Assembly: GCA_027435495.1 (NCBI GenBank)
Contig: DAHZZC010000497.1
Location: 1-13,124, forward strand
Length of the DNA: 13,124 nucleotides
Source: Planctomycetales bacterium
GTDB taxonomy: Bacteria; Planctomycetota; Planctomycetia; Isosphaerales; Isosphaeraceae
Direction: 5' to 3'
A program made the translations under genes and the position numbers. The notes below the pieces were generated by a model. That model worked only from the letters and a program-made list of their open reading frames with translations. It was not told where the DNA came from and ran no database searches. Of this stretch, positions 7,243 to 13,124 are shown piece after piece; position 1 is the first letter of the stretch; each line of letters begins with the position of its first letter.

Positions 7243-8022
7243 TTGCCCGACCGCAAGTGGAACGACCAGGACCGACACTGGAGCCGACACGCCCCGGGTT
7301 ACGAGGATGTGTTCCTCGACCCCTACGGGCCCGGGGTGGAAAATCCGCTCTGGGCGGCGCTCGACGCGATCGCCGATCCGGGAAGCAAAACGATCGCCGA
7401 CCTCGGCTGCGGGACCGGTCCGCTGCTCTCCCGGCTTCTCGATCCGTTCGGCCGGGTACTGGCCCTCGATTTCGCCGAGGGGATGCTCGACCGGGCCCGC
7501 GCCCGCATCGGACCCAGGGCGGCCGCGCGTGTCGAGTTCCTCAACCGGCCGATGCACGAGCTCGGCGATCTCGCCGGACAGCTCGATGTCGCCGTCGCGG
7601 TCAACTCGCTGGTGATGCCGGACGTCCGATTGATCGACCGAACCCTCCGTGCCATACGATCGGCGCTCCGGCCGGGCGGGGTCTTTCTGGCGATCGTTCC
7701 GTCGATCGACGCACTGGCTTACCACGCGATGCTTCTGGCGGACCGGGCCATCGAGAGAGGGATGAGCCCCCGCGCCGCTGAGCGCCTGGCCGCCTCTCAG
7801 ATCGAGCGTCGGTATTACGACTTCGCCTTCGGACGGTTCCGATTCCAGGGCCTCAGCCAGAAGTTCTGGCAACCGTTCGAGGTCGAGTACCGCCTGGCCC
7901 GCGCAGGGTTCGCGTCGGTCGAGATGGCGAAGGTCCTCTATCCCTGGGACGATGCGCTCGCCGGATCCGAAGAACTGGCCGAATTCCCTCAAAGCTGGGA
8001 CTGGTTCTTCCGCGCGACCTGA
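7243..8022 (+). CDS. Class I SAM-dependent methyltransferase, substrate unknown
   Basis: A 259-aa enzyme of the UbiE/COQ5-like class I methyltransferase superfamily. Motif I is IADLGCGTG (residues 51-59), which binds S-adenosylmethionine; the acidic end of strand 2 is Asp76 in LALDFAEGML, expected to bind the ribose; RSALRPGGVFLAI around residues 140-152 is the post-motif strand typical of the fold. The C-terminal third holds a helical insert and a second lobe likely to set the acceptor substrate, which cannot be named. The frame is open back to 7177 but has no ATG or GTG, so TTG at 7243 is the best start, giving MPDRKWNDQDRHW. No strong ribosome site is present. Its stop TGA shares one base with an ATG at 8022, in frame with the following small gene. 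No signal peptide; cytoplasmic. Confidence 0.85.
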   Translation: MPDRKWNDQDRHWSRHAPGYEDVFLDPYGPGVENPLWAALDAIADPGSKTIADLGCGTGPLLSRLLDPFGRVLALDFAEGMLDRARARIGPRAAARVEFLNRPMHELGDLAGQLDVAVAVNSLVMPDVRLIDRTLRAIRSALRPGGVFLAIVPSIDALAYHAMLLADRAIERGMSPRAAERLAASQIERRYYDFAFGRFRFQGLSQKFWQPFEVEYRLARAGFASVEMAKVLYPWDDALAGSEELAEFPQSWDWFFRAT

Positions 8023-8138
8023 TGCCGGTTGGGACGAAGGCGGTTAAGATGGGAGGCGTCTGGTCGAGCGAGGAACAGGGTTGGAGGTCGGCCGAGTCGG
8101 GCGACCCGGCCGGAGGGTTTGCGAAGGGGGCCGTCGCC

Positions 8139-8456
8139 ATGCGCCCGCAGTCGCGGAACATGCCCGAGCAAGAACATTCGATCAAGGTCCGCTCGAACGA
8201 GCTGTTCTACGAGGAAACGGTTGTTCCCACCAGGACCACGCGTCCGTTCGTCGAGTACCTTCGTGAGACACCGGCGAAGCCAATGGCAGCCTGGCTCCAG
8301 CCGGTCTTCGCGATCGTGGGTGTGATCGTCGGAGTGCTGTTTTTGATCGCGTTGTGGAGAGTCTCTCATCCGCACCCGTCGAAGAAACCAGCGATCCGCC
8401 CGAAGACCGCATCGACCGCGATGGCCGACGCGGGCCTCCGTTCAGGGACAGGCTGA
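8139..8456 (+). CDS. Small single-pass membrane protein of unknown function
   Basis: A 105-aa protein (from the ATG at 8139) with a charged N-terminal region (VRSNELFYEETVVPTRTTR) and one strong transmembrane helix, PVFAIVGVIVGVLFLIAL, near residues 51-68, followed by a short basic tail. The start at 8139 is preceded by a purine-rich GAAGGGGG and gives a plausible protein. An in-frame ATG at 8022 that overlaps the methyltransferase stop would add 39 residues of low-quality sequence rich in Gly, Ser and Ala; coupling at that overlap keeps it possible. I do not recognise a family. The N-terminal side lacks a signal sequence and the tail is basic, so orientation is uncertain. Confidence 0.6.
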   Translation: MRPQSRNMPEQEHSIKVRSNELFYEETVVPTRTTRPFVEYLRETPAKPMAAWLQPVFAIVGVIVGVLFLIALWRVSHPHPSKKPAIRPKTASTAMADAGLRSGTG

Positions 8457-8482
8457 GGGGCGGAGTCCATCGGTCGGCGGAT

Positions 8483-8511
8483 TTGCCCGACCACGCCCGC
8501 GGTAGTAGAAT
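8483..8511 (+). promoter_or_regulatory. Sigma-70-type promoter of the thioredoxin-fold gene
   Basis: TTGCCC (8483-8488) and TAGAAT (8506-8511) are separated by exactly 17 bases. They match the consensus boxes at four and five of six positions. Transcription would begin near 8518, about 60 bases before the ATG at 8580. The promoter lies in the 123-base gap after the small membrane protein gene, so the downstream gene is probably transcribed on its own. Confidence 0.6.
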
Positions 8512-8579
8512 GGCGGTCCTGCGCCGGCGGGCGTCCGTCCGGTCGCCAGGCCCCGGATCACTTACAGGATCGACCCACG

Positions 8580-9695
8580 ATGAGCCCAACCCGGATCGGC
8601 GTGATGGCTACGGCGATCGGCCTCGCGACCCTCGCGACTAGCCCCCGAGGAGCCCAGGCGCAATCGCCGAGGCCGCGGCCGGTCGCGGCACGCCAGGCCG
8701 AGGCAAGGCCGACCATCGCGGGTCTGCAAGCGATCCAGGATGAGTACGACCGCCAGCTCCTCCGAATCGAGCGGGAACGACTGGCCCGGCTTGACCGGCT
8801 GGCTTCGTCCCAGCCGCCCGAGCAGGCCGAGGCGACCTACGAGACACTTTTCCGCCTGGCGATCTCCAACAATCTCTTCGCTGAGGCCGATCCCGCCGCC
8901 GATCGCATCCTCGCCGCCACGTCGGCCCCCTCGTCAGCCGTTCGCTTTCTGGCCGAGACGATCAACCTGATCGCCTCCGCCGATCGCGGTGAATACGACC
9001 GATCCCTGGCCGATCTGCGTCGGCTCGTCGGTCCCTCCGCGAAATCGGCCGGAGCGGGAGCAGCCGCCAGGCCGGCGCCGTCGACGGTTCTCGATACCCC
9101 ATCGCTGCTGATCCTCTGCGGGGCCTACTATCAGCGGCTCGTTCAGGGCGGGCGATTCGATGTCGCCCGCGAAGCCTTTGCGCTCCTCGAAAAGGAGGCC
9201 AACAACGCCGACGTCAAGGAATACTGCCGCCAGCGGCTCCGACAGCTCGACCTTGTCGGCAAGCCTGCGCCGGCGCTTCGAGGCTTCGACGTCGACGGCA
9301 AACCGGTGAACCTCGCCGCAATGAGAGGGGACGCCGTGCTGGTCGTCTTCTGGGCGACCTGGTGCGTTCCGAATGCGGCGGAGGTGGAATGGCTCGACGG
9401 TGTTTATGAGGCGAACCGGGGCCGGGGCTTTCGAATCGTCGGGATCAACCTCGACGCCCTTCAGAATGGCGGTTCCAAGCCGGAGAACGTCCAACCGGCG
9501 GTGCGCCAGTTTCTTCTCGAGCACAACGTCCGGTGGCCCAACCTGATCACCGCACCTGGACCCGACGACATTGCCGCCGCCTTCGGCATCTCCGAGATCC
9601 CCAGCAACGTTCTTATCGGCCGGGACGGTAAAGTGCTCCAGGTCGATCTTTCACGGAAGAACATGGCCGAGGCGGTCGCAACGGCCCTCCGATAA
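8580..9695 (+). CDS. Exported TlpA-like thioredoxin-fold protein with a one-cysteine active site
   Basis: A 371-aa protein with a signal peptide (residues 1-27, cleavage likely after AQA). Residues about 45-225 are a helical domain: first a charged coiled-coil-like stretch (DEYDRQLLRIERERLARL), then TPR-like helices. Residues about 230-371 form an AhpC/TSA-TlpA-type thioredoxin domain: APALRGFDVDGKPVNL, then LVVFWATWC with Cys262, the strand GFRIVGINLD, and the cis-proline loop at Pro341 in SEIPSNVLI, followed by a GRDGKV hairpin. Usual TlpA active sites read WCxPC; here the motif is WCVPN with Asn265 in place of the second Cys, so a normal dithiol exchange is not possible. It might act through a single thiol or serve a binding role. 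Located in the periplasm or cell envelope. A good promoter and an AGGA eleven bases before the ATG support the start. Confidence 0.87.
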   Translation: MSPTRIGVMATAIGLATLATSPRGAQAQSPRPRPVAARQAEARPTIAGLQAIQDEYDRQLLRIERERLARLDRLASSQPPEQAEATYETLFRLAISNNLFAEADPAADRILAATSAPSSAVRFLAETINLIASADRGEYDRSLADLRRLVGPSAKSAGAGAAARPAPSTVLDTPSLLILCGAYYQRLVQGGRFDVAREAFALLEKEANNADVKEYCRQRLRQLDLVGKPAPALRGFDVDGKPVNLAAMRGDAVLVVFWATWCVPNAAEVEWLDGVYEANRGRGFRIVGINLDALQNGGSKPENVQPAVRQFLLEHNVRWPNLITAPGPDDIAAAFGISEIPSNVLIGRDGKVLQVDLSRKNMAEAVATALR

Positions 9696-9723
9696 CTCGA
9701 CGAGCCGCGAGAGATTTCGCTCC

Positions 9724-10449
9724 TCAGGCCGGCGGGGGGGGTCCGCCAACCTCGGTCGCCTGGGCGAGCGAATCGTAGAGCGAGGTCAGGAAGGTTCGGA
9801 ACCCATCGGCGATCTGTGAGGTTTGCGTCGACTTGACCGCAGTCAGGGCGGGACGGCCGTAATCGAGCAGCTTCTGACGAGCCTCCGTTGCCGAGGCGAT
9901 CGAGGCGGTCCCGTTCTGCTTCAGTTCGGTGAACGCGACGGCACAGGCTTTGTCGACTTCCTCACGACTGGCCTTCAGTTCGCCGGTGGTCGGGGCGTCA
10001 CCGGGCCAGACGAGCTGGTTCCTGTCATTGAAGAAGCTGGTGAGCGGGGTGACTTGCCGGGCGGGTGTGGCTCCGGTCCGTGCCGCGGTCGGAGTCACGC
10101 GCGCTGTGCGAGACCGAGCGGCGCGCCCGGTGTACGATGGATTGCCGCCATCGGGGTAGTAGCGGTCGACGAAGCCGTTGTCGCGGATTCGGTTGACATA
10201 GGAGTTCGGACGATTGGCATAGACGTCGTTCTGGATGGGACCGCGGACATGGTTCATCCGGGACAGCGCGACCTGGTTGAGGAAATCGGAAGGCTGCTGG
10301 ACGTAGCCGCCCATGCCGAGGCCCCAACCCCATCCGAGGCCCATTCCGAGGCCCCACTGGGCCTCAGCCCGGTCGGGTTCAAGCACGGTCGCCGCCGCCG
10401 CGAGCGCGACCGTCAGGAGGACGTGTCCCCGCTTCGCTGCCGAATTCAT
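9724..10449 (-). CDS. Secreted Gly/Trp-rich protein of unknown function
   Basis: A 241-aa exported protein. Reading from the ATG at 10449 gives MNSAAKRGHVLLTVALAAAA, a basic start and hydrophobic core ending at AEA, so cleavage is probably just before QWGLG. The mature N-terminus is a low-complexity run of Gly, Trp, Met and Leu (about 18 residues), followed by a Tyr/Asn/Arg-rich stretch (RPNSYVNRIRDNGFVDRYY), an Ala/Thr/Arg-rich linker, and a helical C-terminal half (about 150-235) with evenly spaced charged residues, ending in GGPPPPA. An upstream in-frame ATG at 10497 would add 16 residues and spoil the signal peptide, so the shorter start is preferred; GGCGGGG lies before it. I do not recognise a family; this style of protein is frequent in Planctomycetes. 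It converges with the thioredoxin-fold gene, with 28 bases between stops. Confidence 0.8.
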   Translation of the reverse strand: MNSAAKRGHVLLTVALAAAATVLEPDRAEAQWGLGMGLGWGWGLGMGGYVQQPSDFLNQVALSRMNHVRGPIQNDVYANRPNSYVNRIRDNGFVDRYYPDGGNPSYTGRAARSRTARVTPTAARTGATPARQVTPLTSFFNDRNQLVWPGDAPTTGELKASREEVDKACAVAFTELKQNGTASIASATEARQKLLDYGRPALTAVKSTQTSQIADGFRTFLTSLYDSLAQATEVGGPPPPA

Positions 10450-10528
10450 CGCGTGTCCCCGCCGAAATCGGATCGATCCGCCGTCGCCGCCCTGCAACTG
10501 GGCGAACGTCCCGACGTCTCTCTCCTAC

Positions 10529-10557
10529 ATTCTACACCCAACGGATTCGCACGTCAG
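10529..10557 (-). promoter_or_regulatory. Sigma-70-type promoter of the Gly/Trp-rich secreted protein gene
   Basis: On the minus strand CTGACG (10557-10552) and TAGAAT (10534-10529) are separated by 17 bases, matching consensus at four and five of six positions. Start of transcription would be near 10522, leaving a leader of about 73 bases before the ATG at 10449. The -10 box is identical to that of the thioredoxin-fold gene. Confidence 0.55.
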
Positions 10558-10603
10558 GGGGCAGGCCATCGCGAACATCGGGACTCGTCCCGGGAAGCAA
10601 ACG

Positions 10604-10651
10604 ACGGCCCCGGCGGATCTGGAGGGAAACTCCAGGACTCGACGGGGCCGT
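10604..10651 (-). terminator. Two-tier hairpin, candidate terminator after the sigma factor gene
   Basis: An outer perfect 9-base stem (ACGGCCCCG at 10604-10612, CGGGGCCGT at 10643-10651) encloses an inner 6-base stem (CTGGAG at 10619-10624, CTCCAG at 10630-10635) with a five-base loop and two short internal loops. It lies 70-117 bases past the sigma factor stop on the minus strand, where it is followed by CGTTTGCTT. On the plus strand it is followed by the more T-rich TTTCGCTCTTTT, but no plus-strand gene ends nearby. A terminator for the flagellar transcript is the simplest reading; a repeat-derived cruciform is possible. Confidence 0.45.
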
Positions 10652-10686
10652 TTCGCTCTTTTGGGACTCCACGAGACCTCACGGGA

Positions 10687-10730
10687 CATTTTGGGGGCAG
10701 GTCCCGGTGGCTTTTTGGGGTCAGGTCCCG
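10687..10730 (-). repeat. Tandem REP-like 20-base repeats overlapping the end of the sigma factor gene
   Basis: On the minus strand CGGGACCTGACCCCAAAAAG (10730-10711) is followed after four bases by CGGGACCTGCCCCCAAAATG (10706-10687); 18 of 20 bases agree, with a period of 24. The second copy forms a hairpin with the following sequence (CGGGAC at 10682-10687 against GTCCCG at 10701-10706). A partial third unit (GGAGTCCCAAAAG) follows. The GGGACCTGACCCC core resembles the dispersed GGGTCAGGTCCC-type palindromes found near REP-associated transposases in many bacteria; that link is from memory. The first copy contains the sigma factor stop codon and its last codons. Confidence 0.55.
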
Positions 10731-11497
10731 AACTCGGGCCGGCGGGTGGCGAGCTGCGACTGGAGCCGCTGAATGATCGACGAGTGCATCTGAGAGACGC
10801 GCGACTCGCTCAGGTCGAGCGTGGCGCCGATCTCCTTCATGGTCAGCTCTTCATAATAATAAAGGATAATAATGAGGCGTTCATTCCGGCTCAGGCCCTT
10901 GGTGACCATGCGCATCAGATCCTTGCGCTGGAGCCTGCGCGTGGGGTCCTCGCCCTTTTTGTCCTCGAGGATGTCGATCTCGCGGACGTCCTTGTAGCTG
11001 TCGGTCTCGTACCATTTCTTGTTGAGGCTGATCAGGCCGACGGCGTTAGCGTCCATCGCCATCTTCTCATATTCTTCCATTGGCAAGCCCATGTGCTCGG
11101 CCAGTTCGACGTCGGTGGGCGGACGGCCGTGCCGGGCTTCCAGTTCCTTGCGCGCTTCCTCCATCTTGGTCGCCTTCGAGCGGACCAGTCGGGGGACCCA
11201 GTCCATGGTGCGTAGCTCGTCGAGCATGGCACCGCGGATACGGGGAACGCAATAGGTCTCGAACTTCACGCCACGGGTCAGGTCGAAGGCGTCGATGGCG
11301 TCCATCAGGCCGAAGACCCCCGCGGAGATCAGGTCGTCGAGGTCGACCCCCTCGGGGAGGCGCTGCCAGATCCGCTCGGCGTTGTACTTGACCAGAGGCA
11401 AGTAGCGTTCGACCAGTTGGTTGCGCAGTTCCGTGGTGGGGTGTTCCTTGAACTCCCGCCAGAGTTCGGTTACATCCACATCCACCTTGGTTGACAT
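10721..11497 (-). CDS. fliA: Flagellar RNA polymerase sigma factor (FliA/WhiG family, sigma-28)
   Basis: A 258-aa sigma factor of the FliA/WhiG group, which lacks region 1 and directs RNA polymerase to late flagellar promoters. Region 2 spans about residues 25-100, with LVKYNAERIWQRLP, then DLISAGVFGLMDAIDAFD (core-binding and -10 recognition) and the FliA-typical FETYCVPRIRGAMLDELR. Region 3 follows (EARKELEARHGRPPTDVELA, about 115-140). Region 4 is LSRNERLIIILYYYEELTMKEIGATLDLSESRVSQMH near 200-240, a helix-turn-helix for the -35 box. The start at 11497 is chosen because GGAGG lies five bases before this ATG; a longer frame to 11551 adds 18 residues that do not resemble sigma factors. It follows flhF and flhG on the same strand, a common flagellar order. 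The last codons and stop lie inside a REP-like repeat, so the C-terminal tail EFGT may be repeat-derived. Confidence 0.95.
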   Translation of the reverse strand: MSTKVDVDVTELWREFKEHPTTELRNQLVERYLPLVKYNAERIWQRLPEGVDLDDLISAGVFGLMDAIDAFDLTRGVKFETYCVPRIRGAMLDELRTMDWVPRLVRSKATKMEEARKELEARHGRPPTDVELAEHMGLPMEEYEKMAMDANAVGLISLNKKWYETDSYKDVREIDILEDKKGEDPTRRLQRKDLMRMVTKGLSRNERLIIILYYYEELTMKEIGATLDLSESRVSQMHSSIIQRLQSQLATRRPEFGT

Positions 11498-11943
11498 CCT
11501 GACCTCCGTGTCGGCTGCGCGAGGGGTCGCACATCCTGTGCTCCGGGCCACGACGGCGCCCGCTCCCGGAGGGCGATCGCCGGCGCCGTGTTACGCATCG
11601 CAGAGTCCCGGTCGCATCCGGTTGGCGAGATCTGGTCCCGCCTTCGCCCTGATGGCGACCGTCCCTTCTCCCCTCGCCGTCCTTGGAACTCCCACCCCGT
11701 CTAGTATCGACTCGTCTGCCCGATCGGCTTGAGTGATACCATCGCAACGACCCAAAAAACCCGCCCTTGCGTCGTGAGCCGCAGCCATCGCAGCCGGCAT
11801 CTCGACCTCGTTGTCATGGGGGCGTCTCAGCCCACCTTCGGTTGGCATCGGTGTTGGGGCCCGTCTCGGGCGGGGGCCGTGCTCCGAACCGGCTTGATCG
11901 GGCGTCTTTCATGGATTTGCTCCTCCCGGAAAGTGGAATGCGG
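11498..11943 (-). other. 446-base interval between flhG and fliA with a possible 32-codon ORF
   Basis: No gene can be assigned with confidence. Directly after flhG on the minus strand a GGGAGGAG lies seven to eight bases before an ATG at 11912, opening a 32-codon frame that ends at 11814 (MKDARSSRFGARPPPETG at its start); composition is Pro/Arg-rich and unlike a folded protein. A second frame of 85 codons (11848 to 11591) has no ribosome site and looks like noise. A run of six T follows GGGCGGG on the minus strand near 11753-11765 but has no stem before it. A -10-like GATACT occurs at 11708-11703 without a -35 box. The interval may hold the leader and a local promoter of the sigma factor gene. 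Confidence 0.35.
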
Positions 11944-12891
11944 TCATCCGGTGGTGACCATCCCGAGCGCCCATCGCGTGGCGAGGCCGGTGAAGAACCC
12001 TGGCCGTCGGCCGCGTGGCTGGGCGCGGGTATCTTCTCGCGAGAGGGCGCGGGCGAGCCGCCGGACACCCCGTGAGGCGATGGAGTTGGGATGTGCCAGA
12101 ACGAAAGGCACTCGGTTGCGAACAGCCTGGCCGACGGATGGGTCGGCACGGATCGACTGACCTATTGGCGAGACCACGACGCCGAGGAACTGCCGACTCG
12201 TCACGACGAAGCGGTCGAGGACCTCGGCCGCCTCGGCCGACGTTCGCGCCTGGTTCACCACGACCCGGAGCCGGGGCGGGGCGGTCAGGCGTCGAAATCG
12301 GGCGGTTGCCGCGTGTGCGTCGGCCAGTGAGGTGGGCTCGGGCGTGGTGACGACGACCGCCATCTCGGCGGCCGTCGCCAGCCGGAGAGCGCCCGGGCCA
12401 AGGCCGGAGCCTGCGTCCACCAGCAGAAAGTCGGCGTCCGCCTCCAGCTCGCCCAGTTCGTCGACCAGGAGGGCCGGGCCGCCGTCGAGCGCCTCGGGGC
12501 CGGTCCGGATCGCGTGTGCGCCGGGGAGGATTCGGATTCCGCCCGGGCCTTCCATCACGGCCTCGGCGAGTGAGCAACGCCCGGCGAGGACATCGCCCAG
12601 GTCGTTTCGGGGCGAGAGGCCGCAGAGCAGGTCGAGGTTGGCCAGGCCGATGTCGGCGTCGACCACCAGAACACGATGGCCCAGTTCGCCCAGCGCGATC
12701 GCCAGGTTGAGCACCAGGTTCGACGTGCCGACGCCTCCCTTGCCGCTGGTGAACAGCAGCGACCGCGCCGGCCGAGTCGCGGACGTCGACGCGGGGAGCC
12801 GGGTCGTCGGCCTTGCCTCGGTCGTCGTGAGGGTGTTGGGGGCTCGGCTCGCCGAGACGAGCTGCCGGAGCCGATCTGCCTGGTCGGACAT
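11944..12891 (-). CDS. flhG: FlhG (YlxH) MinD-type ATPase controlling flagellar number, with altered P-loop
   Basis: A 315-aa SIMIBI-class ATPase of the FlhG/MinD/ParA group, which with FlhF controls flagellar placement and number. From the ATG at 12891 it begins MSDQADRLRQLV, containing the DQAxxLR motif by which FlhG stimulates the FlhF GTPase; GAGGAG six bases before this ATG confirms the start over the GTG at 12951. The ATPase core follows: SGKGGVGTSNLVLNLA near residues 49-64, LVVDADIGLANLDLLCGL (switch I region), FLLVDAGSG (Walker B-like) and VVTTPEPTSLADAHA, diagnostic of FlhG. The deviant Walker A motif normally reads KGGVGK(S/T); here the second Lys is Thr (codon ACG), while the first signature Lys is kept. 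ATP binding or hydrolysis may be weakened. It starts 57 bases after the flhF stop on the same strand and probably shares its transcript. Confidence 0.93.
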   Translation of the reverse strand: MSDQADRLRQLVSASRAPNTLTTTEARPTTRLPASTSATRPARSLLFTSGKGGVGTSNLVLNLAIALGELGHRVLVVDADIGLANLDLLCGLSPRNDLGDVLAGRCSLAEAVMEGPGGIRILPGAHAIRTGPEALDGGPALLVDELGELEADADFLLVDAGSGLGPGALRLATAAEMAVVVTTPEPTSLADAHAATARFRRLTAPPRLRVVVNQARTSAEAAEVLDRFVVTSRQFLGVVVSPIGQSIRADPSVGQAVRNRVPFVLAHPNSIASRGVRRLARALSREDTRAQPRGRRPGFFTGLATRWALGMVTTG

Positions 12892-12897
12892 GCCGAT

Positions 12898-12903
12898 CTC
12901 CTC
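12898..12903 (-). promoter_or_regulatory. Ribosome binding site that fixes the flhG start
   Basis: GAGGAG on the minus strand, six bases before the ATG at 12891. A competing in-frame GTG at 12951 overlaps the flhF stop as GTGA, but it would add 20 residues before the conserved DQAxxLR motif, so the internal ATG is favoured. Confidence 0.7.
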
Positions 12904-12947
12904 GATCCCTCGGAAACGATGGGCTGCGGCGATCGCCGCGGGTCCGA

Positions 12948-13124
12948 TCACGCCAGGTCTTCCTGATTGAGGATCAGGCGGGCCAGCCGCATCCGGTCGG
13001 CGGGCTCGATATCGTCCGGGACGGCCTGGCCGGTCGTCAGGTAGCTGACCGGCCGGCTCGACATCCCCAGCACACCGAGGATGCCGCCGAGGCTATCGGC
13101 CTCGTCGAGCTTGGTCAAAATGAG
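12948..13124 (-). CDS. flhF: FlhF, SRP-type GTPase for flagellar placement (C-terminal 58 residues only)
   Basis: Only the 3' end is in the window; the gene continues past the right edge. The visible part reads LILTKLDEADSLGGILGVL, where TKLDEA is the guanine-specifying G4 motif of SRP54/FtsY/FlhF GTPases, then VSYLTTGQAVPDDIEPAD, the typical closing segment carrying the G5 region (TTGQxVPDDI), and ends LNQEDLA with TGA at 12950-12948. FlhF recruits early flagellar components to the membrane and is regulated by FlhG, whose gene follows at once. The end matches the family's usual C-terminus, so it is intact at this side. Confidence 0.92.
   Translation of the reverse strand, partial: LILTKLDEADSLGGILGVLGMSSRPVSYLTTGQAVPDDIEPADRMRLARLILNQEDLA

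Noticed and set aside
6656..7615. Plus-strand frame of 319 codons, with an ATG at 7169 just after the TATAAT box
   Set aside because: The position suggested a leaderless gene, but the frame runs through the GAP1-like and methyltransferase genes in another phase and encodes Ser/Arg/Pro-rich nonsense.
10313..11215. Plus-strand frame of 300 codons
   Set aside because: It lies opposite the sigma factor gene, which has unmistakable FliA/WhiG motifs on the minus strand.
11703..11740. Sigma-28-type promoter (GCCGAT with an upstream A/T-rich box) before fliA
   Set aside because: GCCGATCG is present on the minus strand, but 15 bases upstream lies TTGC rather than TAAA, so the match is too weak.
11591..11848. 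85-codon minus-strand frame between flhG and fliA
   Set aside because: No ribosome site, no recognisable domain, and composition typical of chance frames in GC-rich DNA.
12892..12951. GTG start of flhG at 12951, overlapping the flhF stop as GTGA
   Set aside because: The added 20 residues precede the conserved N-terminal DQAxxLR motif, and the ATG at 12891 has a GAGGAG at ideal spacing.

Overview
The window is GC-rich, densely coded bacterial DNA. Three things point to a planctomycete, probably of the Isosphaeraceae: the flhF-flhG-fliA/whiG flagellar order at the right end, several secreted proteins with planctomycete-like composition, and a membrane GTPase fused to a eukaryote-like C2 domain. 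This placement is inference; no rRNA or other marker gene is present.

Layout. From 1 to 7116 six genes run on the plus strand with short gaps or overlaps and look like one transcription unit. They are: two helical proteins of no recognised family (1-1758, open at the left edge; 1823-2803, exported and membrane-anchored); a PD-(D/E)XK-like small protein (2850-3386) overlapping a PIN-domain ribonuclease gene that carries a one-base frameshift (3325-3956); a large protein with an N-terminal Ras-like GTPase, one transmembrane helix, a helical-repeat stalk and a C-terminal C2-like domain (4032-6392); and a small protein resembling the N-terminal domain of GTPase-associated protein 1 (6433-7116). 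The GTPase/GAP1-like pair resembles the GTPase-associated conflict or signalling systems predicted by comparative genomics. Together with the two nuclease-like genes it is the best candidate here for an undescribed system.

From 7154 to 9695 follow, still on the plus strand, a SAM-dependent methyltransferase, a small single-pass membrane protein, and an exported TlpA-like thioredoxin-fold protein with its own promoter and an active site lacking the second cysteine.

From 9724 to the right edge everything reads on the minus strand: a secreted Gly/Trp-rich protein with its own promoter, then (in genomic order, opposite to transcription) a hairpin and a short tandem repeat, the flagellar sigma factor, a 446-base gap, flhG and the 3' end of flhF. 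FlhF and FlhG set flagellar position and number, and the sigma factor transcribes late flagellar genes. FlhG here lacks the usual P-loop lysine.

No tRNA, rRNA, CRISPR array or transposase gene was seen.
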